Translations under genes and position numbers: made by a program | From: Lachnospiraceae bacterium | GTDB taxonomy: Bacteria > Bacillota > Clostridia > Lachnospirales > Lachnospiraceae | Direction: 5' to 3' | Length of the DNA stretch: 50,175 bases | Assembly: GCA_029338735.1 (NCBI GenBank) | Contig: JAQYAY010000039.1 | Coordinates: 1 to 50,175 of the forward strand | Shown here: one piece after another, positions 28,225 to 36,997 of the stretch | Layout of the letters: each line of letters begins with the position of its first letter | Position numbering within the stretch: position 1 is the first letter of the stretch | The notes under the pieces: generated by a model | The model's input: only the letters and a program-made list of their open reading frames with translations | What the model was told of the DNA's origin: nothing | Database searches by the model: none

Positions 28225-29364
28225 ATGAAAACATATAAGAAAAACGGAAAAATTGAACTCTTACGCTTCGTCTTCTGCATTACGATCATTCTGTTCCATT
28301 GCAGCAGATCCTTCAGGTTCAGCCATCTCGATATCGGAGGGCTGGCAATACCAATGCTTAAGAGGGGCTATTACGGAGTGGAGTTCTTCTTCGTGGTATC
28401 AGGATTTCTGATGGGCAGGTCCATCCACAAGAGGAGGAAGAATCTGCGCCTCGGACTCGTGGAGCCGGTCGAGCTCGGCAGGACCACGGTCAGATATATG
28501 CTGAAGAAATATATAGGCATCTTTTCATATCATGTCTTCCCGTTCATAGCGCTGATGGCGCTTAAGATCATAGTACAGGATGTCTATGACGGCGGAGCCA
28601 GGGATGTCATGCAGTACATCTTCAATGCGATACCGGAGTTTTTCTTCCTGCAGAAGTTCGGATTCACGAATACCAATGTCGATGTCATCGAATGGTATAT
28701 ATCAGCGATGTTTATCGCGATGCTGCTCCTGTATCCGATCATTTCGAAGTTCTATTATGTATATACGAGAGCCATAGGACCACTTATCTCGCTGTGGATC
28801 CTCGGTGTGCTCCAGTACAATTACGGTACATTCGCAGATCAGGACAGATGGCTTGGATTCGGTTATGCCTGCGTATTCAGGGCAATCGCAGAGCTTTCAC
28901 TCGGGGCAAGCGCATTTGAGCTGTCGAGGACACTGAGTCATAGATTTCTCAAGAGAAAAGATAATGTCATCCTGACAATCATTGAAGTGGTTGGCTTCTG
29001 TCTCACGATCTTCTACTCAATGTCATCATATACATCGAAGTACGAGACCCATGTGCTCATGTTCATGACGCTCTCGATAGTTCTTGCATTCTCAGGCCAG
29101 ACACTCGGAAGGGCAGCATTCCAGAATGGACTCGTCATGTGGCTCGGAAAGATATCGATGCCAATGTACCTGTGCCAGCTCTTAGGAATCAATATTGTAA
29201 ACGGATTCCTCGGATTCCTGCCGAAGTATTCCAAGACCGCACTGGCACTGGTATTCACGTTTGTATTTGCCATGATCACCATGCCGATCGGCGACAGAAT
29301 CAAGAAGGCAATAATTGACAAGCGAAACTCAACTAAATATAATGAAGTAAGTATGCTCAGATGA
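28225..29364 (+). CDS. Membrane acyltransferase (Acyltransf_3 / OafA family)
   Basis: This 379-residue integral membrane protein with about ten helices probably O-acylates a cell-surface polysaccharide or lipid. Family marks are the N-terminal KIELLRFVFCITIILFHCSR, with the catalytic-type histidine, and YYGVEFFFVVSGFLMGRSIHK (about 50-70). The loop with basic residues after it is also typical. A longer frame begins at 28195, but that ATG lies in the terminator hairpin of the previous gene. The ATG at 28225 restores the usual N-terminus. No Shine-Dalgarno is seen, consistent with a leaderless mRNA. The acceptor molecule is unknown; a general exopolysaccharide or teichoic-acid role is inferred from the family. 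Confidence 0.85.
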   Translation: MKTYKKNGKIELLRFVFCITIILFHCSRSFRFSHLDIGGLAIPMLKRGYYGVEFFFVVSGFLMGRSIHKRRKNLRLGLVEPVELGRTTVRYMLKKYIGIFSYHVFPFIALMALKIIVQDVYDGGARDVMQYIFNAIPEFFFLQKFGFTNTNVDVIEWYISAMFIAMLLLYPIISKFYYVYTRAIGPLISLWILGVLQYNYGTFADQDRWLGFGYACVFRAIAELSLGASAFELSRTLSHRFLKRKDNVILTIIEVVGFCLTIFYSMSSYTSKYETHVLMFMTLSIVLAFSGQTLGRAAFQNGLVMWLGKISMPMYLCQLLGINIVNGFLGFLPKYSKTALALVFTFVFAMITMPIGDRIKKAIIDKRNSTKYNEVSMLR

Positions 29365-29393
29365 GTTTTAAGTTATAATTCACAAAGGAAACT

Positions 29394-30308
29394 ATGTTAG
29401 ATAAATTAGAAAAAAAGCTGGGCCGGTACGCCATACCGCATCTGATGAACTGGTTCATCGGCGGATATGTGATCGGCTATATTCTGATGGCCATATCCGG
29501 TGCGACGAATTCAGGAATACTGAGCCTGATGACACTGGAGCCATATTATATTCTTCATGGACAGATCTGGAGGATCATCACCTGGGTCATGATCCCTCCG
29601 GCACAGAATATACTGTTCGCGATCATCATGATCATATTCTACTGGCAGCTCGGTCGGGCGCTGGAACAGGTCTGGGGCACATTCCGTTTCAATGTCTATA
29701 TGTTCGGCGGAATGATCATCACAGTGATAGCCGCATTTATTCTGTATATCATATCAGCGCTGGTAAGCGGCCAGTGGGGTATAATAGGATTAGGCAATTA
29801 TTTTTCCACAGACTATATCAACCTGAGTATCTTTCTGGCATTTGCACTGACCTTCCCGGAGGAAAGAGTACTGCTGTACTTCTTCATTCCGGTCAAGATG
29901 AAGTGGATGGCATATCTGTATCTGATCTTCGTAGCAATTGATGTGATTCAGGCAATTGGCAGAGGAGCAGCAGGAATTCCGATCATCGTAGCGATCGCAG
30001 CATCACTCGTGAACTTCCTGGTCTATTTTCTCCAGACAAAAGGATTCAGGGGTCCTCGCCAGTCCAGACGGCAACGGGACTTCAGAAGGAGATATAACGG
30101 AGGACAGCAGTGGAGCAACTGGCAGAATAATGGCAGCCAGCCGCACACCAGAAATGCCCAGAGCAAGCAGGTAGCAAAGCATAAGTGCTGCATCTGCGGC
30201 CGTACAGAGCTCACCAACCCGGAGCTCGATTTCAGGTATTGTACGAAGTGTAATGGCAATTACGAATACTGCAGTGATCATCTGTTTACGCATACACATG
30301 TTAAGTGA
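29394..30308 (+). CDS. Rhomboid-like membrane protein lacking the protease motif, with C-terminal Cys/His cluster
   Basis: This 304-residue protein has six or so membrane helices (about residues 15-215) in a rhomboid-like arrangement. QIWRIITWVMIP and FYWQLGRALEQVWGTFRFNVYMFGG correspond to the loop 1 and helix 2 region. The GxSG serine motif and the partner histidine expected in active rhomboids are not seen, so it is probably a pseudoprotease or derlin-type protein. After a basic Arg/Gln/Asn linker (about 225-262) the tail contains CCICGRTEL, YCTKC and YCSDH followed by THTH, a likely zinc-binding module. An AAAGGAA site precedes the ATG. Function unknown. Confidence 0.7.
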   Translation: MLDKLEKKLGRYAIPHLMNWFIGGYVIGYILMAISGATNSGILSLMTLEPYYILHGQIWRIITWVMIPPAQNILFAIIMIIFYWQLGRALEQVWGTFRFNVYMFGGMIITVIAAFILYIISALVSGQWGIIGLGNYFSTDYINLSIFLAFALTFPEERVLLYFFIPVKMKWMAYLYLIFVAIDVIQAIGRGAAGIPIIVAIAASLVNFLVYFLQTKGFRGPRQSRRQRDFRRRYNGGQQWSNWQNNGSQPHTRNAQSKQVAKHKCCICGRTELTNPELDFRYCTKCNGNYEYCSDHLFTHTHVK

Positions 30309-30339
30309 GTTGCATAGTACATATGAACGATAAGTAAGA

Positions 30340-30478
30340 GGGCATTGAATCACATGAGCCGCGAGTGGTAATAGCGTGACGCCGGCGCTTGGCGGCCGTC
30401 TTTTGGCCGCCTATGCGTCCGTTGCGTCTAAGCATTAGCGAGAGCGTGCCACGAGCGACTCAGTGTGATGAGATGCCC
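30340..30478 (+). ncRNA. Structured leader element, copy 2 (undescribed family)
   Basis: Outer helices GGGCAT/ATGCCC (30340-30345, 30473-30478), ATCACA/TGTGAT and TGAG/CTCA lead to CGC/GCG, then the same tandem G-A loop (30363-30364, 30453-30454) and GTGG/CCAC. The inner hairpin is GACGC/GCGTC, CGG-CGC/GCG-T-CCG and GGCGGCC/GGCCGCC. The 3' strip CTAAGCATTAGCGAGAGCG differs from copy 1 at one base. The final helix is followed by CTTTTT, and 19 bases separate the element from the glnS ATG. It could also act as the terminator of the rhomboid-like gene. Confidence 0.6.
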
Positions 30479-30496
30479 GACTTTTTGGAGGATATA

Positions 30497-32158
30497 ATGG
30501 AAGAGAGATCAAAAAATTTCATTGAGGAAGAAATCGACAAGGACCTGGCCAGCGGCCGCTACGACCACGTAGTGACGCGATTCCCGCCGGAACCGAATGG
30601 CTTCCTGCATATAGGCCATGCGAAGAGCATACTCCTGAACTACGGACTGGCCCAGGAGTACCACGGTGAGTTCCATATGAGATTCGATGACACGAACCCA
30701 ACGAAGGAGAAGTCAGAGTTCGTAGATGCGATACAGGAAGATATCAGATGGCTCGGAGCGAAGTGGGAGAAGACGATGTATGCGTCAGACTACTTCGACC
30801 AGATGTATGAATATGCGGTGAAGCTCATTAAGAAGGGCAAGGCATATGCATCAGATCTAAGTGCAGACCAGATCCGTGAGTATAGAGGAAGCCTCACCGA
30901 GCCAGGAAAGAAGGATCCGAACTCAGACCGCCCGATAGAGGAGTCACTGCAGATCTTTGAAGATATGAAAAATGGCAAGTACGGAGACGGCGAGATGGTA
31001 CTTCGTGCGAAGATAGATATGAGCTCTCCGAATATCAATATGAGAGACCCGATCATCTACAGAGTAGCCCATATGACACATCAGAGACAGGGAGACAAGT
31101 GGTGCATCTATCCGATGTACGATTTCGCGCACCCGATCGAGGATGCAATAGAAGGCATCACCCATTCCATCTGTACCCTTGAGTTCGAAGACCACAGACC
31201 ACTATATGACTGGGTGGTACGCGAGTGTGAGTTTCCGAATCCGCCGAGACAGATCGAGTTCGCCAAGCTGTATCTGAAGAATGTCGTGACAGGCAAGAGA
31301 TATATCAAGAAGCTTGTAGAAGACGGCATTGTAGACGGATGGGATGACCCGAGGCTCGTGTCAATAGCAGGACTCAGAAGAAGAGGATATACACCGGAGT
31401 CCATACAGAGATTCGTTGAGCTGGCAGGAGTCAGCAAGGCCAATTCAGTAGCAGAGTATCCGATGCTCGAGTACTGCATCCGAGAGGACCTGAAGAAGAA
31501 GGTACCACGTGTCATGGCAGTTCTCGACCCGGTAGAGCTCGTGATAGACAACTATCCGGAAGACCAGACAGAAGAGCTTCCAGTGACAAATAACGTAGAA
31601 AATGAGTCACTCGGCGATAGACAGGTCACTTTTTCAAAGCATCTCTATATCGAGAGGAGCGACTTCATGGAAGTGCCAGTGAAGAAGTATTTCCGTATGT
31701 TCCCAGGCAATGAAGTCCGCCTGATGAATGCGTACTTCGTGACATGTACAGGGGTCGACAAAGACGAAAACGGTGATATAATAAGAATACATGCGACCTA
31801 TGACCCGGCCACAAAGGGTGGTGATTCACCTGACGGCAGAAAGGTGAAGGGAACCATCCACTGGGTAGATGCAGGTACAGCATTCAAGGCCACAGTAAGG
31901 CTCTATGAGAATATCGTAGATGAGGAAAAGGGCGTCTACAACGAGGAAGACGGCAGCGTCAATGTCAATCCGAATTCCCTTACAGTGAAAGAAGCCTATG
32001 TCGAGAAGTCAGTTCAGGATGCAAAAGCATATGACAGCTTCCAGTTTGTGAGAAATGGATTCTTCACGGTAGACTGCAAGGATTCGAAGGAAGGACAGCC
32101 GGTATTCAACAGGATCGTATCGTTAAAGAGCTCGTTCAAGCTGCCGGTTCAGAAATAA
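30497..32158 (+). CDS. glnS: Glutaminyl-tRNA synthetase
   Basis: This 553-residue class I synthetase charges tRNA-Gln with glutamine. The HIGH motif is His38-Ile-Gly-His41 inside [34 protein letters not shown] and [24 protein letters not shown] are diagnostic of GlnRS, and the C-terminal anticodon-binding beta barrels are complete. The loop corresponding to KMSKS (E. coli VMSKR) reads VVTGKR at 263-268. The frame extends upstream to 30389, but that part is the structured element; the GGAGG at 30487-30491 and the family N-terminus set the start at 30497. Many Firmicutes lack GlnRS and use GatCAB instead, so its presence is notable. A DUF2225 gene follows 19 bases downstream. Confidence 0.93.
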   Translation: MEERSKNFIEEEIDKDLASGRYDHVVTRFPPEPNGFLHIGHAKSILLNYGLAQEYHGEFHMRFDDTNPTKEKSEFVDAIQEDIRWLGAKWEKTMYASDYFDQMYEYAVKLIKKGKAYASDLSADQIREYRGSLTEPGKKDPNSDRPIEESLQIFEDMKNGKYGDGEMVLRAKIDMSSPNINMRDPIIYRVAHMTHQRQGDKWCIYPMYDFAHPIEDAIEGITHSICTLEFEDHRPLYDWVVRECEFPNPPRQIEFAKLYLKNVVTGKRYIKKLVEDGIVDGWDDPRLVSIAGLRRRGYTPESIQRFVELAGVSKANSVAEYPMLEYCIREDLKKKVPRVMAVLDPVELVIDNYPEDQTEELPVTNNVENESLGDRQVTFSKHLYIERSDFMEVPVKKYFRMFPGNEVRLMNAYFVTCTGVDKDENGDIIRIHATYDPATKGGDSPDGRKVKGTIHWVDAGTAFKATVRLYENIVDEEKGVYNEEDGSVNVNPNSLTVKEAYVEKSVQDAKAYDSFQFVRNGFFTVDCKDSKEGQPVFNRIVSLKSSFKLPVQK

Positions 32159-32177
32159 ACAGGAGGATTGAAATATA

Positions 32178-33029
32178 ATGAACCTGTTATCAGGGTTGGA
32201 AAAGTTCGGAATCAAGGCCGACGGGGATCTCGATATCACGAAGAACCCGGACCAGCATAAGGATACAAGGGAGGGAGTGATAAAGAAAAGGCCATCGCTT
32301 GAGGATCTCACTGAGAAGGACCTTGTACTGCAGAAGTCGGTACAGTGCCCGATCTGTGATCACAAGTTCAAGGTGCTCGCAGTCAAGAGCGCCAAGGCAA
32401 AAAGGATCGGATCTGATTCAGACACCCGTCCTCACTATCACAATATAGATATCCTGAAGTACGATGCCATCGTATGTCCGCACTGCGGATATGCAGCAAT
32501 GACGAAGTACTTCGAGCATATATCAGCCACACAGATGAGATGGGTCAAGGAAGCAGTATGCAGCAAGTTTACTCCACTCTCAGATGATGTGCCGGAGACA
32601 TACTCCGCCGATGAGGCAGTCGACAGATACAAGCTCGCACTGGTATCAGCAATGGCCAAGCGTGCGAGGACATCAGAGAAGGCTCTCATATGTCTCAGAA
32701 TTGCATGGATCAGGCGTGACCAGATCAAGGAGATCCCTGATCACACACCGGAGCAGCTCAGGAAGAGACAGGAACTATCTCAGGAGTATGAAGGCTTCTA
32801 CAGACAGGCATATGACGGATTCACCCAGGCATACAGCCAGGAGACGGGACTCAATAACGTCTCCATCGAGTATATACTTGCCAATATGGCAATCCATTTC
32901 AAGGAGTATGGCACGGCCAGCAAGCTGATATCACAGCTCCTTGGCAATCCGAATGCGAATCCGAGAGTCAAGGACCGCTGTCTGGAGCTGAAGGAAAAGG
33001 TAGTTAAGGCAACAAAGAGTAATAGTTAA
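32178..33029 (+). CDS. DUF2225 family protein
   Basis: This 283-residue cytoplasmic protein of unknown function is common in Clostridia. Two CX2C pairs at Cys57/Cys60 (CPICDHKF) and Cys100/Cys103 (CPHCGYA) would form a zinc-ribbon-like site, separated by the family-typical YHNIDILKYDAIV. The C-terminal half is helical with TPR-like spacing (about 140-280). It begins 19 bases after glnS behind an AGGAGG site and is probably co-transcribed. The pairing with glnS gives no clear functional hint. Confidence 0.85.
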   Translation: MNLLSGLEKFGIKADGDLDITKNPDQHKDTREGVIKKRPSLEDLTEKDLVLQKSVQCPICDHKFKVLAVKSAKAKRIGSDSDTRPHYHNIDILKYDAIVCPHCGYAAMTKYFEHISATQMRWVKEAVCSKFTPLSDDVPETYSADEAVDRYKLALVSAMAKRARTSEKALICLRIAWIRRDQIKEIPDHTPEQLRKRQELSQEYEGFYRQAYDGFTQAYSQETGLNNVSIEYILANMAIHFKEYGTASKLISQLLGNPNANPRVKDRCLELKEKVVKATKSNS

Positions 33030-33065
33030 TAATTTTTAACTTGTACAAAGAAAGGAAAAAGAAAA

Positions 33066-34151
33066 ATGAGTGACAAGCTGAAAGTTGGTATCCTCGGTGG
33101 TACAGGAATGGTTGGACAGCGTTTTATCGCTATCCTTGAGAATCATCCATGGTTTGAGGTCAAGGAGATCGCAGCATCTCCGAGAAGCGCTGGCAAGACA
33201 TATGAGGAGTGTGTCAAGGACCGCTGGAAGATGGATACTCCGATACCAGAGGCTGTGAAGAATATCATAGTCAAGAATGTCAATGAGGTAGAAGAAGTTT
33301 CAAAGGATGTAGACTTCTGTTTCTCAGCCGTTGACATGAAGAAGGATGAGATCAGGGCAATCGAGGAAGCATATGCCAGGACCGAGACACCTGTAGTATC
33401 CAACAATTCAGCACACCGCTGGACACCGGATGTCCCGATGGTAGTACCGGAGATCAACCCTGAGCACTTCGAGGTCATAAAGTATCAGAAGCAGAGACTC
33501 GGAACGAAGAGAGGATTCATCGCTGTCAAGCCGAACTGCTCAATCCAGTCATATGCACCAGTACTCACCTCATGGATGAAGTTCCATCCGACAGAGGCAG
33601 TCGTATCTACATACCAGGCAATTTCAGGAGCCGGCAAGACATTCAGGGACTGGCCAGAGATGGAGGGCAATATCATCCCGTTCATCAGCGGTGAGGAAGA
33701 GAAGTCAGAGAAAGAGCCGCTTCGTCTGTGGGGCAAGGTAGAGAACGGACAGATAGTTCCATCAGACTGCATGAAGATCACTTCACAGTGTATCAGAGTG
33801 CCAATCCTCTATGGACATACAGCAACAGTATTTGTCAATTTCGCTGACAATCCTACAAAGCAGGAGCTCATCGATGCGATGACATCATTCTCAGGACTTC
33901 CACAGGAGCTTAACCTTCCGAGCGCACCGAAGCAGTTCATCCGCTACATGGAAGAGGATGACAGACCACAGGTCAAGCTCGATGTGAACTACGAGAACGG
34001 CATGGGCATCACAATCGGCCGTCTTCGTGAGGATTCTATCTTTGACTGGAAGTTCGTAGGCCTCTCACACAACACAATGCGTGGTGCAGCAGGCGGTGCT
34101 GTTCTCTGCGCAGAGCTTCTCAAGGCACAGGGATATATTGAGAAAAAATAA
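33066..34151 (+). CDS. asd: Aspartate-semialdehyde dehydrogenase (archaeal/fungal type)
   Basis: This 361-residue enzyme reduces aspartyl phosphate to aspartate semialdehyde with NADPH, the branch point to lysine/diaminopimelate, threonine and methionine. GGTGMVGQRF (residues 11-20) binds NADP, Cys158 in VKPNCSIQ is the catalytic cysteine, and His251 in LYGHTATVF the likely base. GRLRED and the closing HNTMRGAAGGAVLCAELL identify the archaeal/fungal subfamily rather than the E. coli type. An AAAGGAAAAAG site lies before the ATG, 36 bases after the DUF2225 gene. It is followed by a heptanucleotide-repeat spacer. Confidence 0.94.
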   Translation: MSDKLKVGILGGTGMVGQRFIAILENHPWFEVKEIAASPRSAGKTYEECVKDRWKMDTPIPEAVKNIIVKNVNEVEEVSKDVDFCFSAVDMKKDEIRAIEEAYARTETPVVSNNSAHRWTPDVPMVVPEINPEHFEVIKYQKQRLGTKRGFIAVKPNCSIQSYAPVLTSWMKFHPTEAVVSTYQAISGAGKTFRDWPEMEGNIIPFISGEEEKSEKEPLRLWGKVENGQIVPSDCMKITSQCIRVPILYGHTATVFVNFADNPTKQELIDAMTSFSGLPQELNLPSAPKQFIRYMEEDDRPQVKLDVNYENGMGITIGRLREDSIFDWKFVGLSHNTMRGAAGGAVLCAELLKAQGYIEKK

Positions 34152-34152
34152 T

Positions 34153-34208
34153 AGTTCTGAGTCCTAAGTCCAAAGCTAAGAACTTAGAACCTGGGACTAA
34201 GAACTAAA
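34153..34208 (+). repeat. Heptanucleotide-repeat spacer between asd and topB
   Basis: The units run GTTCTGA, GTCCTAA, GTCCAAA, GCTAAG (one base short), AACTTAG, AACCTGG, GACTAAG, AACTAAA. The ends are also an inverted repeat (34153-34164 with 34194-34205, one mismatch) and CTAAG-AA-CTTAG is nested in the middle. It has no T run, so it is not a clear terminator. Confidence 0.7.
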
Positions 34209-34220
34209 AACAGAGGATGT

Positions 34221-36287
34221 ATGGGAAAAAACTTATTCATTGCAGAAAAACCAATGGTAGCCAGAGCTTTTGCATCTGTCTTCAAAGACGATCTGAAGAG
34301 TTATGATGGCTATCAGGAGGGAAACAGCATAATCGTGACCTGGTGCGTCGGGCACCTCGTCACGATGAGCTACCCCGAAGCATATGACCAGAAGTACAAG
34401 AAATGGTCATTTGATACACTTCCATTTATTCCAGACAAGTTCAAATATGAAGTCATACCGGGCGTAAAGAAGCAGTATGATATAGTCGCAAGGCTCCTCA
34501 ACAGAGAGGATGTCGAGCGTATCTATGTCTGTACCGATTCAGGACGTGAAGGAGAATATATCTACCGTCTCGTCAGGAATCAGGCCGGAGTCCATGACAA
34601 GGACGAGCGCAGGGTATGGATAGACTCCCAGACAGATGAAGAGATCAAGCGTGGTATCAGGGAGGCAAAGCCGGAGAGTGATTATGATTCTCTGTCCGAT
34701 GCAGCCTATCTGCGAGCGAAGGAAGACTATCTTATGGGAATCAATTTTTCGAGGCTACTGACCCTGAAGTACGGGAATCAGATGGCCTCTTTTCTTCATA
34801 CCAGATATCAGGTGATAGCGGTAGGCCGCGTGATGACCTGTGTGCTTGGCATGGTCGTGAAGCGTGAGATCGAGATCAGGCAGTTTGCCAAGACCCCCTT
34901 CTACAGGCTCTTAGCCTATACCGGCAAGGACGATAAGGATGGCCTCACCTTCGAATGGAGGAGTCACAAGGAATCGAAGTATTTCAATTCACCGCTTCTC
35001 TACAAGGAGAATGGTTTCAAAGAGAGAAAAGATGCCTTTGAACTCTCACAGGGCCTGACAGGCAAGGATTCGCTCAAGGATCAGGATAAGGCAGATTCAG
35101 ATCTGCACCTCACGGTCATTTCGGTTCAGAAGAAGGATGAGAAAAAGAATCCGCCGCTTCTCTACAATCTCGCAGAGATTCAGAATGATGCGTCCAAATT
35201 TTTTAAAATATCACCAGACCAGACGCTGAACATCATCCAGTCGCTGTATGAGAAGAAGCTCGTGACATATCCGCGTACCGATGCGAGGGTGCTCTCATCG
35301 GCAATCGCGAAAGAGATAGATAAAAATATCCGTGGACTCCAGTCCCTTCCTATATTCAGGCCGTTCTGCGATGAGATCCTGACGAGCGGCTCATACAAGA
35401 ATATCGGCAGGACCAGGTATACAGATGACAAGAAGATCACAGACCACTATGCGATCATCCCTACAGGACAGGGACTCTCAGCGCTCAAGGGACTGAATCC
35501 GACTGAGCAGAGGGTTTATGAGACGATAGCGAGGAGATTTCTGGCCATATTTTTCCCACAGGCAGTCTACAAGAAGACGGCAGTCGAGGCGACGGCACCG
35601 CTGGAGCAGTTTCAGGAGCATTTCTATGCGAATGACAAGTATCTGGCAAATGAAGGATATCTCGCAGTCATGAATTATTCTTTCTTTAAGGATAAAAAGG
35701 GTGACGCGACGTCTGCGAACGAATTCCTTTCTACGATAAAGAAGGGCGATAAGGTACAGATTCATTCACTTGAGATCAAGGAAGGCGAGACTTCGCCGCC
35801 GAAGCGCTACACCTCTGGCTCGATGATCCTTGCAATGGAAAATGCAGGATCACTTATTGAAGACGATGAGCTGCGAGAGCAGATCAAGTCAAATGGAATC
35901 GGCACTTCAGCGACAAGAGCCGGAATTCTCGAGAAGCTCGTGAAGAACAGGTACCTGTCTCTGAATAAGAAGACACAGGTCATCACACCGACACTCACAG
36001 GGGAGATGATCTACTATGTAGTAGGGTATTCGATCCGCCCGATGCTCGATCCGGTGCTCACGGCGAGCTGGGAGAAGGGTCTGTCACAGGTCGCAGACGC
36101 CGGGATACAGGAAAATGAATATATGAAGAAGCTCGACGACTTCATAGTGAAATATACGGACATAGTCAAGCATCAGAACAATTCAGGAGTTCTGTCGAAA
36201 TGCTTCAACTATGCATCACAGTTCTACAAGACAGGATCATATGGCGGGATCGAGAAGCCGCCAGCGCACAAAGAAAGGAAGAAATAA
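34221..36287 (+). CDS. topB: DNA topoisomerase III
   Basis: This is a 688-residue type IA topoisomerase that decatenates DNA through a single-strand passage. A Toprim domain has LFIAEKPMVARAFA at the start and CTDSGREGEYIYR with Asp106. The active-site tyrosine is Tyr350 in LVTYPRTDAR, and the later motif IGTSATRAGILEKLVKNRYL is typical of the family. The C-terminus ends soon after the core and carries no zinc-ribbon cysteines, so this is the short form. The TAA stop shares a base with the ATG of the next gene. The start is preceded by AGAGGATGT and the repeat spacer. Confidence 0.94.
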   Translation: MGKNLFIAEKPMVARAFASVFKDDLKSYDGYQEGNSIIVTWCVGHLVTMSYPEAYDQKYKKWSFDTLPFIPDKFKYEVIPGVKKQYDIVARLLNREDVERIYVCTDSGREGEYIYRLVRNQAGVHDKDERRVWIDSQTDEEIKRGIREAKPESDYDSLSDAAYLRAKEDYLMGINFSRLLTLKYGNQMASFLHTRYQVIAVGRVMTCVLGMVVKREIEIRQFAKTPFYRLLAYTGKDDKDGLTFEWRSHKESKYFNSPLLYKENGFKERKDAFELSQGLTGKDSLKDQDKADSDLHLTVISVQKKDEKKNPPLLYNLAEIQNDASKFFKISPDQTLNIIQSLYEKKLVTYPRTDARVLSSAIAKEIDKNIRGLQSLPIFRPFCDEILTSGSYKNIGRTRYTDDKKITDHYAIIPTGQGLSALKGLNPTEQRVYETIARRFLAIFFPQAVYKKTAVEATAPLEQFQEHFYANDKYLANEGYLAVMNYSFFKDKKGDATSANEFLSTIKKGDKVQIHSLEIKEGETSPPKRYTSGSMILAMENAGSLIEDDELREQIKSNGIGTSATRAGILEKLVKNRYLSLNKKTQVITPTLTGEMIYYVVGYSIRPMLDPVLTASWEKGLSQVADAGIQENEYMKKLDDFIVKYTDIVKHQNNSGVLSKCFNYASQFYKTGSYGGIEKPPAHKERKK

Positions 36288-36970
36288 TGAACTGCACAAT
36301 TCAGAACATGTATGATCTGACACACACGATCGCAGCACCGCTGCTCGAGAAGTACGAGTATCCATGGGAGGTGCTCCCTCATATCGGCGATTTCATCAGA
36401 GAGATCGGACCGAAGCTCGACAAGAGCCTATACGAGGCAAAGGGCGATGACGTATATATCGCAAAGACAGTGAAGTTCGTAAATGAACCGACAAATACTA
36501 TTAAAGGACCATGCATCATAGGACCAGGCACAGAGGTGCGCCCGGGTGCTTTCATCCGTGGCAATGCGATCATCGGAGCAGACTGTGTGGTCGGAAACTC
36601 CACAGAGATCAAGAATGATATCATCTTCGACAATGTCGAGGTGCCTCACTACAACTATGTTGGTGATTCAGTACTCGGCTTCCATGCACATATGGGTGCA
36701 GGTTCCATCACGAGCAATATCAAGAGCGACAGGACCAATGTCGTTATCAAAGATTTTTCCACTGGAGAGAAAATCGAGACAGGCCTCCGCAAGATCGGAG
36801 CAATGCTTGGTGACTATGCCGAGGTAGGCTGCAATACAGTCATGAATCCGGGAAGCATCATCGGACCTCATACCAATATCTATCCGCTGTCCATGATCAG
36901 GGGCGTGATACCTGCTGATTCCATAGTCAAGAACAAGGCAGGACAGGAAATAGTTTCCAAGACAGAGTGA
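36287..36970 (+). CDS. Left-handed beta-helix hexapeptide-repeat protein (GlmU C-terminal-like)
   Basis: This 227-residue protein has a helical N-terminus (about 1-60) and a hexapeptide-repeat beta-helix (about 65-220): GPCIIGPGTEVRPGAFIRGNAIIGADCVVGN is followed by EIKNDIIFDNVEVPHYNYVGDSVLGFHAHMGAGS, which mirrors the acetyltransferase domain of GlmU, and later VGCNTVMNPGSIIGPHTNIYPL. It probably transfers an acyl or acetyl group to a sugar nucleotide or is a GlmU-like fragment without the uridylyltransferase domain. The frame is open from 36200, but the AAAGGAAG site and overlap with the topB stop (TAATG) favour 36287. Confidence 0.8.
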   Translation: MNCTIQNMYDLTHTIAAPLLEKYEYPWEVLPHIGDFIREIGPKLDKSLYEAKGDDVYIAKTVKFVNEPTNTIKGPCIIGPGTEVRPGAFIRGNAIIGADCVVGNSTEIKNDIIFDNVEVPHYNYVGDSVLGFHAHMGAGSITSNIKSDRTNVVIKDFSTGEKIETGLRKIGAMLGDYAEVGCNTVMNPGSIIGPHTNIYPLSMIRGVIPADSIVKNKAGQEIVSKTE

Positions 36971-36997
36971 TTTTTCTTTTAAAAGTCTTAACAAATG

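Noticed and set aside
30389-30496. Upstream extension of glnS by 36 codons
   Set aside because: The extension translates the structured element at 30340-30478; the GGAGG at 30487 and family alignment set the start at 30497.
36200-36286. Upstream extension of the hexapeptide-repeat gene
   Set aside because: It would overlap topB by 87 bases with no ribosome site, whereas an AAAGGAAG site serves the ATG at 36287.
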